DNA from: Mariniflexile jejuense | GTDB lineage: Bacteria > Bacteroidota > Bacteroidia > Flavobacteriales > Flavobacteriaceae | DNA length: 64,000 bases | NCBI RefSeq assembly: GCF_042675665.1 | Contig: NZ_JBHTJI010000001.1 | Location: forward strand, 1,674,001-1,738,000 | Reading direction: 5' to 3' | Shown: one piece after another, positions 43,641-52,779 of the stretch | Layout: every line of letters begins with the position of its first letter | Numbering within the stretch: the first letter of the stretch is position 1 | The notes under the pieces: model-generated | The model's input: only the letters and a program-made list of their open reading frames with translations | Databases searched by the model: none | What the model was told of the DNA's origin: nothing | Program-made: the position numbers and the translations under genes

Positions 43641-43714
43641 GGGCAATGAGGGATTCGAACCCCCGACCCCCTCGGTGTAAACGAGGTGCTCTGAACCAAC
43701 TGAGCTAATTGCCC
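43641..43714 (-). tRNA. tRNA-Val (anticodon TAC)
   Basis: The 74-nt minus-strand sequence folds as a cloverleaf: acceptor GGGCAAT/ATTGCCC, D arm GCTC..GAGC, anticodon stem CCTCG/CGAGG with loop TTTACAC (anticodon TAC reads GTA/GTG codons), and T arm with TTCGAAT. CCA is not encoded. A strong terminator follows at 43603-43638. Confidence 0.95.
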
Positions 43715-43776
43715 TTGTTATCGGTGTGCAAATATAAGCTAGATTTTCAATCTGCAAAAACTTTTTTCAAAAAAAA

Positions 43777-44994
43777 TTAAATTATTTCTGCTACCACAAA
43801 AGTACTGCCACCAATAAAGATAAAATCGGTTAAAGACGCTTTATTTAATGCGCTTTTATACGCCTCATTAACAGAATTATAAGCTTCACCAATCAAGCCA
43901 AAACCGTTCAACACTTTTTTAAGTTCGTTAGCATCTAAACCTCGTGGAATATCTGGTTTACAGAAATAATATGTCGCTTTTTTAGGCAATAAATCTATTA
44001 TGGATGTTAAATCTTTATCATTTACAACTCCAAAAACGATGTGTAAGTTGTCAAAAACCTCATTTGAAAGCTGTTTCATCACATAACTCAACCCATCTCT
44101 ATTATGACCTGTATCGCATACTACTTTTGGATTGGTTTGTAGTGTTTGCCAACGCCCCATTAAACCCGTATTTTTCACAACTTGTAACAAACCTTTTTTA
44201 ATGTTTTCTTCTGAAATATTAAAACCTTTATTTTGAAGTTCCTTAATGCTTTGTATAACGGTAAGCATGTTTTTAGATTGATAAATACCTGTTAAATCTG
44301 AAGTATATGTTTTTGTTTTTTCTTTATCTGCAAATACAATTTTTGAATTATTCTTTTTAGCTAATTCCCTAAAAACTGGTGTTGTTTCTTTTTGCGTTTC
44401 ACCAATTACTACAGGAATATTTGGTTTTATAATACCTCCTTTTTCATAAGCAATCGCTTCTAATGTATTCCCTAAGAATTGCATATGATCGAACCCTATA
44501 TTGGTTATAACAGATACTTCTGGTATAATAATATTTGTAGAATCTAACCTTCCACCCATACCAACTTCAATAACCGCAATATCTACCTTTTGTTTTGAAA
44601 AATAATTGAAAGCCATACCTACTGTCATTTCAAAAAACGACAAGCTATTCTCTTCAAAAAACAACTTATGGCGCTTTATAAAGCCGGTTACAAACTGTTT
44701 ACCTATAACTTTGCCGTTAATTTTTATACGCTCTCTAAAGTCTTTTAAATGTGGTGATGTGTATAAACCAACTTTATATCCTGCTTCCTGTAAAATGGAT
44801 GCTAACATATGGCTTGTTGAACCTTTACCATTTGTTCCTGCAACATGAATGGTTTTAAAACGTTTTTCGGGATGATTTAAATGAGCCGCAAACTTTATGG
44901 TATTTGACAAATCTTTTCGGAAGGCCGATTGCCCTTGCCGTTGATACATTGGTAGTTGTGCAAACATCCAATCTAGTGTATCTTGATACGTCAT
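43777..44994 (-). CDS. folC: bifunctional dihydrofolate/folylpolyglutamate synthase
   Basis: 405 residues of the Mur-ligase-like fold with the P-loop HVAGTNGKGSTSHMLA, VGLYTSPHLKDFRERI, IEVGMGGRLDSTNII and VCDTGHNRDGLSYVM. It adds glutamate to dihydropteroate and to folates in the cytoplasm. Its start is 3 nt after the tonB stop, so it is probably the last gene of the exbB-exbD-tonB-folC unit, as is common in flavobacteria. It ends ahead of the tRNA gene. Confidence 0.95.
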   Translation of the reverse strand: MTYQDTLDWMFAQLPMYQRQGQSAFRKDLSNTIKFAAHLNHPEKRFKTIHVAGTNGKGSTSHMLASILQEAGYKVGLYTSPHLKDFRERIKINGKVIGKQFVTGFIKRHKLFFEENSLSFFEMTVGMAFNYFSKQKVDIAVIEVGMGGRLDSTNIIIPEVSVITNIGFDHMQFLGNTLEAIAYEKGGIIKPNIPVVIGETQKETTPVFRELAKKNNSKIVFADKEKTKTYTSDLTGIYQSKNMLTVIQSIKELQNKGFNISEENIKKGLLQVVKNTGLMGRWQTLQTNPKVVCDTGHNRDGLSYVMKQLSNEVFDNLHIVFGVVNDKDLTSIIDLLPKKATYYFCKPDIPRGLDANELKKVLNGFGLIGEAYNSVNEAYKSALNKASLTDFIFIGGSTFVVAEII

Positions 44995-44997
44995 AAG

Positions 44998-45843
44998 TTA
45001 ATTGCCTGATGTAAAATTTATACTAACCTTACCAAATTGCCTACTAGGAGCATTTGAATCAGATGGCCATTTATATGAGAGAGCAATCTTTTTTGCAACT
45101 TCTTTTAAACAAACACTTAAATTTGTTGAACCTTTTGTTCCTGCTGTAGCTTCAATTACATTTCCATTTTGGTTAACAACTATATTTACAACAACCAATC
45201 CATATTCGTTTTCACATCCTTCGTAAATTTGGTATCTCGGTTTTCCCCTACCGTTTAAACCATAGCCCATCCCTCCTGCACCCGATCCTGGTATACCACC
45301 ATATGGCGCATATGGGTTACCATCCAACTGCCCTTTGTCTCCTGCCTTATTATCATCACCTTCACCTCCTGTTGCAGTACCTTCAGACTTACTAACGCCT
45401 CCAATTAAAGCATCTAGCTTTTTCTTTTTTTCTTCTAACTCACGCTTTTCTTTAGCGATACGTTCGGCTTCGGCTTTAGCTTTAGCATCGGCTATAGCTT
45501 TTTCTTTAGCTTCAATTGCTTTTTGTTTTTTTATAGCTATTTCTTCAGCATTATCTGCAGTTAAAACCTCTTCTTTTGTTTCGGCAGCTTTTGTAGGTTG
45601 GGGTTTTGTAACTTCTGGTTCTGCAGGACGATTTATATCTAATGGTTCAGATTTTATGGGTTTTAAGGGTTGCACATCGCCTGAACCAAACTCGGATGTG
45701 CCAAAATTTACTTCCATGCCGTATTCTTCTGGTGGATCCATATATGTAGTACCAACAACAAAGAGTAACAACAATATAATTACAGATATTAACGCTGTTA
45801 TTACTGCTGATTTTCTTTCGTGTGGTGTTTCCAAATACTTCAT
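44998..45843 (-). CDS. tonB: energy transducer TonB
   Basis: 281 residues. One membrane segment near the N-terminus (AVITALISVIILLLLFVVGT) is followed by a Pro/Glu/Lys linker with a Lys/Ala/Glu-rich coiled-coil region, a Gly-rich stretch (GGIPGSGAGGMGYGLNGRG) and a C-terminal TonB-like domain (CENEYGLVVVNIVVNQNGNV). It would transmit the proton motive force from ExbB-ExbD to outer-membrane receptors. It lies 65 nt after exbD and 3 nt before folC. A copy of the 13-mer CGCTTTCGCGGAA lies in the exbD-tonB gap. Confidence 0.88.
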   Translation of the reverse strand: MKYLETPHERKSAVITALISVIILLLLFVVGTTYMDPPEEYGMEVNFGTSEFGSGDVQPLKPIKSEPLDINRPAEPEVTKPQPTKAAETKEEVLTADNAEEIAIKKQKAIEAKEKAIADAKAKAEAERIAKEKRELEEKKKKLDALIGGVSKSEGTATGGEGDDNKAGDKGQLDGNPYAPYGGIPGSGAGGMGYGLNGRGKPRYQIYEGCENEYGLVVVNIVVNQNGNVIEATAGTKGSTNLSVCLKEVAKKIALSYKWPSDSNAPSRQFGKVSINFTSGN

Positions 45844-45890
45844 GGGTACAAAATAATTTTTAAATTGGTACTGACCAAAATCGTGCCATG

Positions 45891-45903
45891 TTCCGCGAAA
45901 GCG
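45891..45903 (-). repeat. 13-mer CGCTTTCGCGGAA, copy 4
   Basis: Exact word on the minus strand in the 65-nt gap between exbD and tonB, just after the exbD stop region. Confidence 0.8.
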
Positions 45904-45908
45904 TTATA

Positions 45909-46301
45909 CTAATTTGGTTTTACAGCTAATATGACTTTAAATTTGTTTCTATTAGCTATATCCATAACCTTCACAACGTTTTCTACAGGTACCGATTTTT
46001 CGGCACGTAGAACAATGGTTGGTTTTTCTTCTGAAGACAAAACTGCTAATAATTCGGATTCTAAAACACTTTCACCTACACGACGTTGATCTATGTAATA
46101 GGTTAAATCTTCCTTTATACTTACTGCAATAGATTTTTTGTTTTCGGTTTTCCCACTAGCTTTTGGCAATAAAATATCAATAGCGTTTGTGGTTACCAAG
46201 GTTGATGCTAGCATGAAGAATATCAATAACAGAAACACAATATCTGTCATGGATGCCATACTAAACTCTGGCGTAATTTTATTTCTTCCTTTTAAATTCA
46301 T
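45909..46301 (-). CDS. exbD: ExbD/TolR family biopolymer transport protein
   Basis: 130 residues with a single membrane helix near the N-terminus (MTDIVFLLLIFFMLASTLV) containing the functional Asp of ExbD, preceded by INKITPEFSMAS-like cytoplasmic residues, and a periplasmic domain. It pairs with ExbB to form the proton channel that drives TonB. It starts 3 nt after exbB. Only one ExbD is present here. Confidence 0.93.
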   Translation of the reverse strand: MNLKGRNKITPEFSMASMTDIVFLLLIFFMLASTLVTTNAIDILLPKASGKTENKKSIAVSIKEDLTYYIDQRRVGESVLESELLAVLSSEEKPTIVLRAEKSVPVENVVKVMDIANRNKFKVILAVKPN

Positions 46302-46304
46302 GTG

Positions 46305-47012
46305 TTATGAAGGTTCATTTAAATGATCTAGAAACTCTAATGAATTAGCTTCCATTTGATACACCACTTTATCGGTTTTTACTACTAAATGGTTATACGC
46401 CATATAGCCAACAATACCAACAATTAAACCTGCAACAGTTGTTGTCATAGCCGTATATAAACCGTCGGCAAGTAATTTGATATCTATTTGACCTCCAGAA
46501 TTTGCAATTTCGAAAATGGATAAAATCATACCAATTACAGTTCCTAAAAATCCAATCATTGGTGCTGCACCAGAAATAGTTGCTAGAATACTTACGTTTT
46601 TTTCTAAACCATAAACTTCTAACCTACCTGCATTTTCAATGGCAGTATTAATATCGGCCAAAGGTTTTCCAATTCTTGAAATGCCTTTTCCAATTAATCG
46701 TGATACAGGTGAATTTACTTGCGCGCATAATATTTGAGCTGAATCAATTTTACCATGCGATACATGGTCTTTTATTTGATTCATGAAATTACTATCTACT
46801 TTTGAAGCTGCTTTTATTGCAAATAAACGCTCAAAATAAATATAAATAGCACCTACTAACATTAAAAAAAGTAGTGCAATAATAACTTGTCCAGCTATAC
46901 CGCCACTACTAATTAATTCGATTATAGAAAGTGATTTTTCAACAGGTTGCGCTGTATCTGTAAGAACCTCTGCGCCTTCTTGTGTTGTAGTTTGTAATAA
47001 TATATTTAACAT
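46305..47012 (-). CDS. exbB: MotA/TolQ/ExbB proton channel protein
   Basis: 235 residues with three membrane helices: about residues 36-60, the pair around GAAPMIGFLGTVIGMILSIF and MTTTVAGLIVGIVGYMAYN. These carry the conserved Gly/Thr/Pro pattern of the family. It is the first gene of the exbB-exbD-tonB-folC unit. Its N-terminus has a T/E-rich region and no cleavable signal is evident. Confidence 0.93.
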   Translation of the reverse strand: MLNILLQTTTQEGAEVLTDTAQPVEKSLSIIELISSGGIAGQVIIALLFLMLVGAIYIYFERLFAIKAASKVDSNFMNQIKDHVSHGKIDSAQILCAQVNSPVSRLIGKGISRIGKPLADINTAIENAGRLEVYGLEKNVSILATISGAAPMIGFLGTVIGMILSIFEIANSGGQIDIKLLADGLYTAMTTTVAGLIVGIVGYMAYNHLVVKTDKVVYQMEANSLEFLDHLNEPS

Positions 47013-47108
47013 ATAATATGTGTTTCTTGAAGTTTAAAACGCTAATTTTTGTATAAAATTATACTAAAAAAATAAGGTATGGGTAATTTAGTGTGTTTTT
47101 TAATAAAT

Positions 47109-47148
47109 TTTAACCCTTTCATCGTATGAAACGCTGAAAGGGTTAAAA
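47109..47148 (-). terminator. terminator between nhaD and exbB
   Basis: 12-bp perfect arms ttaaccctttca / tgaaagggttaa (A/T extended), 13-nt loop, following nhaD on the minus strand and preceding the exbB promoter region. Confidence 0.75.
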
Positions 47149-47171
47149 AAACTATATCAATTTAAAAATAC

Positions 47172-48563
47172 TTAAAACCAAGTTCTGGTTACCATAAACG
47201 TTGCGCAACCTAAAAGGAAACCAACTAAAGCAAGCCATGAAATCTTTTTAAGATACCAGAAAAAGTCAATTTTTTCCATTCCCATAGCTACAACACCTGC
47301 TGCAGAACCTATGATTAACATACTACCACCTGTACCTGCTGAAAAGGCAACAAAATGCCATAATTCATTATCTAAAGGTTCAGAAAACATACCTAAACTT
47401 GCAGCAACTAATGGTACATTATCTATAACTGCCGAACCTACACCTAATAAAATCATTACCAAATCGGAAACACCTTCACCATGTAATTCTGTGCCCATCA
47501 TAGGCATTCCATTTTTTAATGATTCAGCAAAACCAAATAATATCCCTAGAGATTCTAGAGCAGCAACAGCCATTAAAATTCCTAAGAAAAATAAAATACT
47601 TGGTAATTCAATTTTAGATAGTGAATGATGAACAGGACTATGGTGTGCATGCGAATCACTTTCTTCAGAATCTACTTCAGATAAACTAAACTTAGAACTA
47701 CTATAAACCTCTGCAAAAACAGCTACAATACCTAATGACAACATCATACCAACATAAGGCGGTAAATGTGTTACTGTTTTAAATATTGGCACAAATACAA
47801 TAGCGCCTAAACCTAAGTACAACATGATGGCACTGTATTTGGATTTCTTTTTCTCCTCAACTTCTTCAATTTCTAAATCACCTTTAAAAACTGGCAAAAA
47901 TGAAGCAATTAATGTTGGTGCTGCCATACAAATAAAAGAAGGCAATAGTAAATACCCCATTAAATGACCAGTTGATACTTTTTTACCAATCCATAACATG
48001 GTAGTTGTAACATCGCCAATTGGAGACCAAGCACCACCAGCATTTGCTGCGATAATAATTAAACCAGCATACCAAATACGAACATCTCTATCTTTTACTA
48101 TTTTTTGAAGGATAGAAATAAGTACAATTGTTGCGGTAAGATTATCAATAATTGCAGATAAAATGAATGCTAAAAAGCCAAAAAGCCATAATATTTTGGT
48201 TTTTTTCTTTGTTTTAACAAAATCTTTTATAGTTGAAAAGCCATCGAAATAATCAATAATTTCAACAATTGTCATTGCACCTAAAAGAAACACCAATATT
48301 TCAGCTGTTTTACCTAAATGATGCAATAGGGTTTCTTCCATTAAATGCATTTTCTCTTCTGGTGCAAATCCTGCAAATCCTTCAACTAAACTATGCTTAG
48401 CGGAATCGAACCAATTAGGAAAACTTTCTAAGCCTAATGCTATTAATGCCCAACAAATAGCCATCATAACTAAAGCTGGTATAAGTTTATCTATTTTTAG
48501 GTTATGCTCTAGCGTAATTGCTAAGTAACCTATTACAAATACTAAAATAATTGCTGCTTCCAT
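47172..48563 (-). CDS. nhaD: NhaD family sodium:proton antiporter
   Basis: 463 residues with about 12 membrane segments. It has the family's conserved blocks IIDNLTATIVLISIL, ANAGGAWSPIGDVTTTMLWI, and AVIDNVPLVAASLGMF plus AGTGGSMLIIGSAAGV. It exports Na+ in exchange for H+, consistent with a marine lifestyle. A His-rich loop (HAHHSPVHHS) precedes the second half. It starts 14 nt after the dehydrogenase stop and so is probably its operon partner. Confidence 0.93.
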   Translation of the reverse strand: MEAAIILVFVIGYLAITLEHNLKIDKLIPALVMMAICWALIALGLESFPNWFDSAKHSLVEGFAGFAPEEKMHLMEETLLHHLGKTAEILVFLLGAMTIVEIIDYFDGFSTIKDFVKTKKKTKILWLFGFLAFILSAIIDNLTATIVLISILQKIVKDRDVRIWYAGLIIIAANAGGAWSPIGDVTTTMLWIGKKVSTGHLMGYLLLPSFICMAAPTLIASFLPVFKGDLEIEEVEEKKKSKYSAIMLYLGLGAIVFVPIFKTVTHLPPYVGMMLSLGIVAVFAEVYSSSKFSLSEVDSEESDSHAHHSPVHHSLSKIELPSILFFLGILMAVAALESLGILFGFAESLKNGMPMMGTELHGEGVSDLVMILLGVGSAVIDNVPLVAASLGMFSEPLDNELWHFVAFSAGTGGSMLIIGSAAGVVAMGMEKIDFFWYLKKISWLALVGFLLGCATFMVTRTWF

Positions 48564-48577
48564 AAAAATTTAATAAA

Positions 48578-49804
48578 TTATATAAGTTGGCTTAATGCAA
48601 TTTCATAAGCTGTTGCACTAATACCTGTTTTTGATTGGTTTTTATTATATACGTTTTGTATTGCTTCTTTAATTTTATTTGATGTATCACTAAAAATAGC
48701 CTCATCTGTCATTTGCACACGGCGTTCCATAAAATAGGCAAACACGCGCGCCATACCACAGTTTGAAATAAAGTCTGGTATTAAACTTACACGATAATCT
48801 GTATGTTCCATAATTGGCCCGAAGAAAATTTCTTTATCAGCAAACGGTACATTTGCGCCACAAGAAATAACTTCTAAACCGCTATCAATCATTTCATCTA
48901 TTTGATGAATTGTTACTAACCGTGATGCCGCACAAGGTGCAAAAATCTCGGTTTTAATTGACCAGATGTTTTTATTAATTTCATCAAAAGGAATTAAACT
49001 TTTACTTTCTAAAGCGTTTCCAGATTTCGCTAAAAACAAACTGGTAATCTCATCAAACGTAAAGCCTTCTTCATTAATTAAACCGCCTGCAATATCGATA
49101 ATTCCAACCACTTTTGCACCCATTTGAGCTAAATAAAATGCTGCGGCAGCTCCTACATTACCAAAACCTTGTATTACAGCACGTTTACCTACTATTGAAC
49201 CGCCGTAAATTGTATAGTACTGTTTTACGGCTTCGGCAACACCAAAACCTGTAATCATATCGGCTACTGTATATTTTCGGGAAACATTAGGCGAATACAA
49301 TGGGTTTTCAATCACTTTTATAACACCTTGTCTTAACTGACCTATACGGTTTATTTTATCGGCTTCTGTAGGTTTAAAGTGCCCATTAAAAACACCTTCT
49401 TGTGGATGCCAAACACCACTTTCTTCTGTTATGGGAATTACTTCGTGTATTTCATCAACATTTAAGTCGCCACCAGTACCATAATAGCTTTTAAGTAATG
49501 GCGAAACTACTTTATACCAACGCTCTAAAACACCTTTTTTTCTTGAATCTTTTGGGTCGAAATTTATACCCGATTTTGCACCACCAATAGCAGGTCCAGA
49601 AACTGTAAATTTAATTTCCATTGTTTTAGCCAACGACAAAACCTCATTCATATCTAAACCTTTACGCATTCGTGTACCACCACCTGCAGCTCCACCTCGT
49701 AACGAATTAATAACCACCCAACCTTCTGCTTCTGTTTCAGAGTCTTTCCAATTAAAAATAATTTCTGGTGCTTTCTCTTCGTACTTTTTTAATAATTCTT
49801 TCAT
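48578..49804 (-). CDS. Glu/Leu/Phe/Val-type amino-acid dehydrogenase
   Basis: 408 residues. The substrate-binding part holds SGPAIGGAKSGINFDP, with the catalytic Lys, preceded by RGGAAGGGTRMRKGLD, and the NAD-binding part holds VIQGFGNVGAAAAFYL. The family oxidatively deaminates glutamate or branched-chain amino acids; which one cannot be told. The upstream region has TATTTTTA at 49846-49853 (minus strand), one base off consensus. nhaD is 14 nt downstream. Confidence 0.9.
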   Translation of the reverse strand: MKELLKKYEEKAPEIIFNWKDSETEAEGWVVINSLRGGAAGGGTRMRKGLDMNEVLSLAKTMEIKFTVSGPAIGGAKSGINFDPKDSRKKGVLERWYKVVSPLLKSYYGTGGDLNVDEIHEVIPITEESGVWHPQEGVFNGHFKPTEADKINRIGQLRQGVIKVIENPLYSPNVSRKYTVADMITGFGVAEAVKQYYTIYGGSIVGKRAVIQGFGNVGAAAAFYLAQMGAKVVGIIDIAGGLINEEGFTFDEITSLFLAKSGNALESKSLIPFDEINKNIWSIKTEIFAPCAASRLVTIHQIDEMIDSGLEVISCGANVPFADKEIFFGPIMEHTDYRVSLIPDFISNCGMARVFAYFMERRVQMTDEAIFSDTSNKIKEAIQNVYNKNQSKTGISATAYEIALSQLI

Positions 49805-49948
49805 TTATTCTTTTTCAATTCTTATAGCTGTTTTTATTTTGATTTTAAAAATATGAAAGCATCGCTATAATTGAGTCATTCTGAAAGTTATTTAATTATT
49901 AAGTCAACAAATATAAAAAAAAAGAAAAAGCCTATTTTATGCTTTAAG

Positions 49949-51019
49949 TCATTTTTTAAAATTAAAAATTTCACCAGAGCAATGGTTTTTTGAAGCGCCA
50001 GTAACACTTTTTAAACAATTTACTTCATTTCTAAGTTTTAAAACACCTAAAAAACCAAAAATTAAAGCTTCTTTAAATTCTATTATGGATGCTGGTGGTA
50101 TTACAATATCATTTTTTGTGTAGATTTTTAGTCTTTCAATCAAAAACTTATTATAAACTCCTCCGCCTGTAATTAATACAGAAACATTATTTTTTTTATT
50201 TATTTCAGAAGAAAGTTGTAGTGCAATATGTTCAATAAAAGTTGCTAATATATCTTTTACATCTAGATGAAACGAATTTATAGGTGGAAAAATACTTTTG
50301 TCAACCCATTCCAACCCTAAGGATTTTGGATAGATTTTTTTATAAAATTCTAAATTGTTTAAATTTTGAAGCAATTCATTATTAATCGTTCCTGTTGCAG
50401 CTATATTGCCTTCATCATCATATTCAAATCCCAATTGCTTTACATAATGATTCAACACAATGTTAACTGGACAAATATCATAAGCGATACGTTCCTCAGC
50501 AATTTCAGTAGAAATATTGGCAAACCCACCTAAATTCAAACAAAAATCGTACTCTGAAAACAATAATTTGTCACCTATTGGCACTAACGGCGCACCTTGA
50601 CCGCCTAATGCAACATCTTGCACTCTAAAATCGCAAACAACCGTTTCTTCCAAAAGTTTTGCTAAATGCGACATATTTCCTATTTGATACGTCAAACCCT
50701 TTTCAGGTTGATGCAATGCTGTATGCCCATGTGAACAAATAGCATGAATATCTTGTATGTTATAGGTATTTATAAACGATTTTATTTTTAAGGACAGATA
50801 ATTTGTGTAGTGAAAATCAATTTCCTTTAAAGCATCTAACGAACAAGTAACCAAGCCTTTTAAAGTTTCAACCCATTGAGAATCGTAACTAATTGTTTCT
50901 GAATATATTATTTCAAAACGCCATGCTTTTTTAAACTGAAATTTCACATAAACAAGATCCAAACCATCTAACGATGTGCCAGACATTACACCAACAACGT
51001 TGTACACTTCTTTTATCAT
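49949..51019 (-). CDS. anmK: anhydro-N-acetylmuramic acid kinase
   Basis: 356 residues from ATG 51019 (MIKEVYNVVGVMSGTSLDGL), the usual AnmK N-terminus; the ATG at 51037 lies inside the promoter region and is rejected. The actin-like ATP-binding fold shows MSGTSLDG, CSHGHT, GGFANIS and LITGGGVYN. It converts anhydroMurNAc to MurNAc-6-P during peptidoglycan recycling. TATTTTTG at 51026-51033 (minus) is its -7 element, and the divergent acyl-CoA dehydrogenase shares the same 94-nt region. Confidence 0.94.
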   Translation of the reverse strand: MIKEVYNVVGVMSGTSLDGLDLVYVKFQFKKAWRFEIIYSETISYDSQWVETLKGLVTCSLDALKEIDFHYTNYLSLKIKSFINTYNIQDIHAICSHGHTALHQPEKGLTYQIGNMSHLAKLLEETVVCDFRVQDVALGGQGAPLVPIGDKLLFSEYDFCLNLGGFANISTEIAEERIAYDICPVNIVLNHYVKQLGFEYDDEGNIAATGTINNELLQNLNNLEFYKKIYPKSLGLEWVDKSIFPPINSFHLDVKDILATFIEHIALQLSSEINKKNNVSVLITGGGVYNKFLIERLKIYTKNDIVIPPASIIEFKEALIFGFLGVLKLRNEVNCLKSVTGASKNHCSGEIFNFKK

Positions 51020-51025
51020 AGAAGA

Positions 51026-51033
51026 CAAAAATA
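51026..51033 (-). promoter_or_regulatory. -7 element of anmK
   Basis: TATTTTTG on the minus strand, exact consensus, ending 6 nt before the anmK ATG, which implies a very short leader. Confidence 0.5.
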
Positions 51034-51043
51034 ACAATGCTCA

Positions 51044-51076
51044 TTGAAAAAATATCATTAAAAAGCTATATTTTTG
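51044..51076 (+). promoter_or_regulatory. promoter of the acyl-CoA dehydrogenase gene
   Basis: TTG at 51044-51046, 22-nt spacer, TATTTTTG at 51069-51076, exact -7 consensus. The ATG follows at 51114. It is back to back with the anmK promoter. Confidence 0.6.
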
Positions 51077-51113
51077 TATAATTCTTATCAAATCAACAAT
51101 AAATTCGAAAAAT

Positions 51114-52256
51114 ATGGATTTCAATCTTTCAGAAGAACACAAAATGATACGCGACGCAGCGCGCGATTTTGCCCAAACCGAATTATTATCTGGCGTTATT
51201 GAGCGTGATGAAACACAACATTTCCCCAAAGAATTAGTAAAAAAAATGGGCGATTTAGGTTTTCTGGGAGTTATGGTAGATCCAAAATATGGCGGAAGTG
51301 GTATGGATGCTATATCATATGTGTTGATTATGGAAGAATTATCTAAAATTGATGCCTCTGCTTCGGTAATTGTTTCTGTAAATAATTCATTGGTTTGCTA
51401 CGGACTTGAAGCTTTTGGAACTGAAGAACAAAAACAAAAATATTTAACAAAATTGGCAACTGGTGAGTTTGTTGGTGCTTTCTGCCTAAGCGAACCAGAA
51501 GCTGGTAGCGATGCAACATCGCAAAAAACAACAGCTATAGATAAAGGCGACCATTACCTAATTAACGGCACAAAAAACTGGATTACAAATGGTGGTCGCG
51601 CCGATGTTTATTTAGTAATTGCACAAACCGATAAAGATAAAGGTTCGCATGGCATTAATGCTTTTATTATTGAAAAAGGTATGGACGGATTTCATGTTGG
51701 CCCAAAAGAAAACAAACTTGGTATTCGCGGAAGCGACACACACACTTTACAATTTAACGATGTAAAAGTGCCAAAAGAAAACCGTATTGGCGATGATGGT
51801 TCTGGTTTTAGATTTGCAATGAAAACCTTATCTGGTGGCAGAATTGGCATTGCAGCTCAAGCTTTAGGCATTGCATCTGGTGCTTATGAATTAGCTTTAA
51901 AATACTCCAAAGAACGAAAAGCGTTTGGAACTGAAATTTGCAACCACCAAGCCATTGCTTTTAAATTAGCAGATATGTATACTGAAATTGAAGCTGCAAG
52001 ACATTTAGTTATGAAGGCTGCTTGGGATAAAGACCAAGGCAATAATTACGACGTTTCTAGTGCCATGGCCAAATTATACGCATCAAAAGTAGCTATGGAA
52101 CACACTGTTGAAGCAGTTCAAATTCATGGTGGTAATGGTTTTGTAAAAGACTATCATGTAGAACGCTTAATGCGCGATGCCAAAATTACTCAGATTTACG
52201 AAGGCACTTCAGAAATTCAAAAAATAGTTATTTCTAGAAGTTTGATTAAACAATAG
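51114..52256 (+). CDS. acyl-CoA dehydrogenase
   Basis: 380 residues of the flavin-dependent acyl-CoA dehydrogenase family: CLSEPEAGSDATSQ in the FAD/substrate region, SGGRIGIAAQALGIASGAYE, and the C-terminal QIHGGNGFVKDYHVERLMRD with YEGTSEIQ holding the catalytic Glu. Short/medium-chain or branched-chain type; the exact substrate is not readable. It has its own promoter and terminator, so it is separate from the arsenosugar genes downstream. Confidence 0.95.
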   Translation: MDFNLSEEHKMIRDAARDFAQTELLSGVIERDETQHFPKELVKKMGDLGFLGVMVDPKYGGSGMDAISYVLIMEELSKIDASASVIVSVNNSLVCYGLEAFGTEEQKQKYLTKLATGEFVGAFCLSEPEAGSDATSQKTTAIDKGDHYLINGTKNWITNGGRADVYLVIAQTDKDKGSHGINAFIIEKGMDGFHVGPKENKLGIRGSDTHTLQFNDVKVPKENRIGDDGSGFRFAMKTLSGGRIGIAAQALGIASGAYELALKYSKERKAFGTEICNHQAIAFKLADMYTEIEAARHLVMKAAWDKDQGNNYDVSSAMAKLYASKVAMEHTVEAVQIHGGNGFVKDYHVERLMRDAKITQIYEGTSEIQKIVISRSLIKQ

Positions 52257-52278
52257 GTTTTCAAACAAAATACAACTT

Positions 52279-52314
52279 AGTTCATTATTTATTTCCCGTA
52301 AATAATGAACTTTT
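52279..52314 (+). terminator. terminator of the acyl-CoA dehydrogenase gene
   Basis: Perfect 13-bp inverted repeat agttcattattta / taaataatgaact with a 7-nt loop, then ttt. It isolates the arsenosugar locus from the upstream gene. Confidence 0.8.
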
Positions 52315-52320
52315 CTTGTT

Positions 52321-52337
52321 AAGTATTTTGAATACTT
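52321..52337. promoter_or_regulatory. dyad AAGTATT-TTG-AATACTT upstream of the arsenosugar locus
   Basis: Perfect 7-nt arms around TTG, 45 nt before the first gene of the locus. A TATCTTTA -7-like element lies between it and the ATG. It is a candidate operator; no arsR gene lies in the window to recognise it. Confidence 0.45.
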
Positions 52338-52381
52338 CCGACTTTACAATCTAGATTTTTATCTTTAAAGAAAATATATTT

Positions 52382-52717
52382 ATGCAAAAAACATATTACG
52401 ATCCAGCCGATTTAAAAAAATTTGGAAAAATCTCTGAATGGAATGAAGAATTAGGAGCAAAATTCTTCGAATATTACGGAAAAGTTTTTGAAGAAGGCGC
52501 ATTAACTGAAAGGGAGAAATCGTTAATAGCCTTAGCTGTTGCTCACACCATTCAATGCCCATATTGTATTGACGCATATACTGGCGATGGGCTACAACGT
52601 GGCATTACCAAAGAAGAAATGATGGAAGCTTTACATGTTGCCGCTGCTATTCGTGGTGGCGCATCATTAGTACATGGTGTACAAATGATGAATAAAGTGA
52701 ACAAACTAGATATGTAA
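52382..52717 (+). CDS. arsenosugar-associated AhpD/carboxymuconolactone decarboxylase-like protein
   Basis: 111 residues of the all-helical CMD/AhpD fold. C59 and C62 in HTIQCPYCIDAYTGDGL are the redox CxxC of AhpD-like proteins, followed by ALHVAAAIRGGASLVHGVQ. The third AhpD His is replaced (CxxCxxxY), so peroxidase activity may differ. Proteins of this exact type occur beside ArsS and are annotated as arsenosugar biosynthesis-associated peroxidase-like. It may keep the arsenical or an active-site thiol reduced; this is inferred from context. It is the first gene of the locus; ArsS follows after 62 nt. Confidence 0.85.
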   Translation: MQKTYYDPADLKKFGKISEWNEELGAKFFEYYGKVFEEGALTEREKSLIALAVAHTIQCPYCIDAYTGDGLQRGITKEEMMEALHVAAAIRGGASLVHGVQMMNKVNKLDM

Positions 52718-52779
52718 ACCCCGTTGAAATACAGAAGACCGAACACAAAAGTATAAGCTTTTAAACTTAAAACTTAGTA

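Noticed and set aside
45335..45856. 173-codon open frame on the plus strand opposite tonB
   Set aside because: It is antisense to the Lys/Ala/Glu-rich coding region of tonB, whose codons rarely give stops in this frame; the protein is low-complexity Ser/Ala/Phe with no domain.
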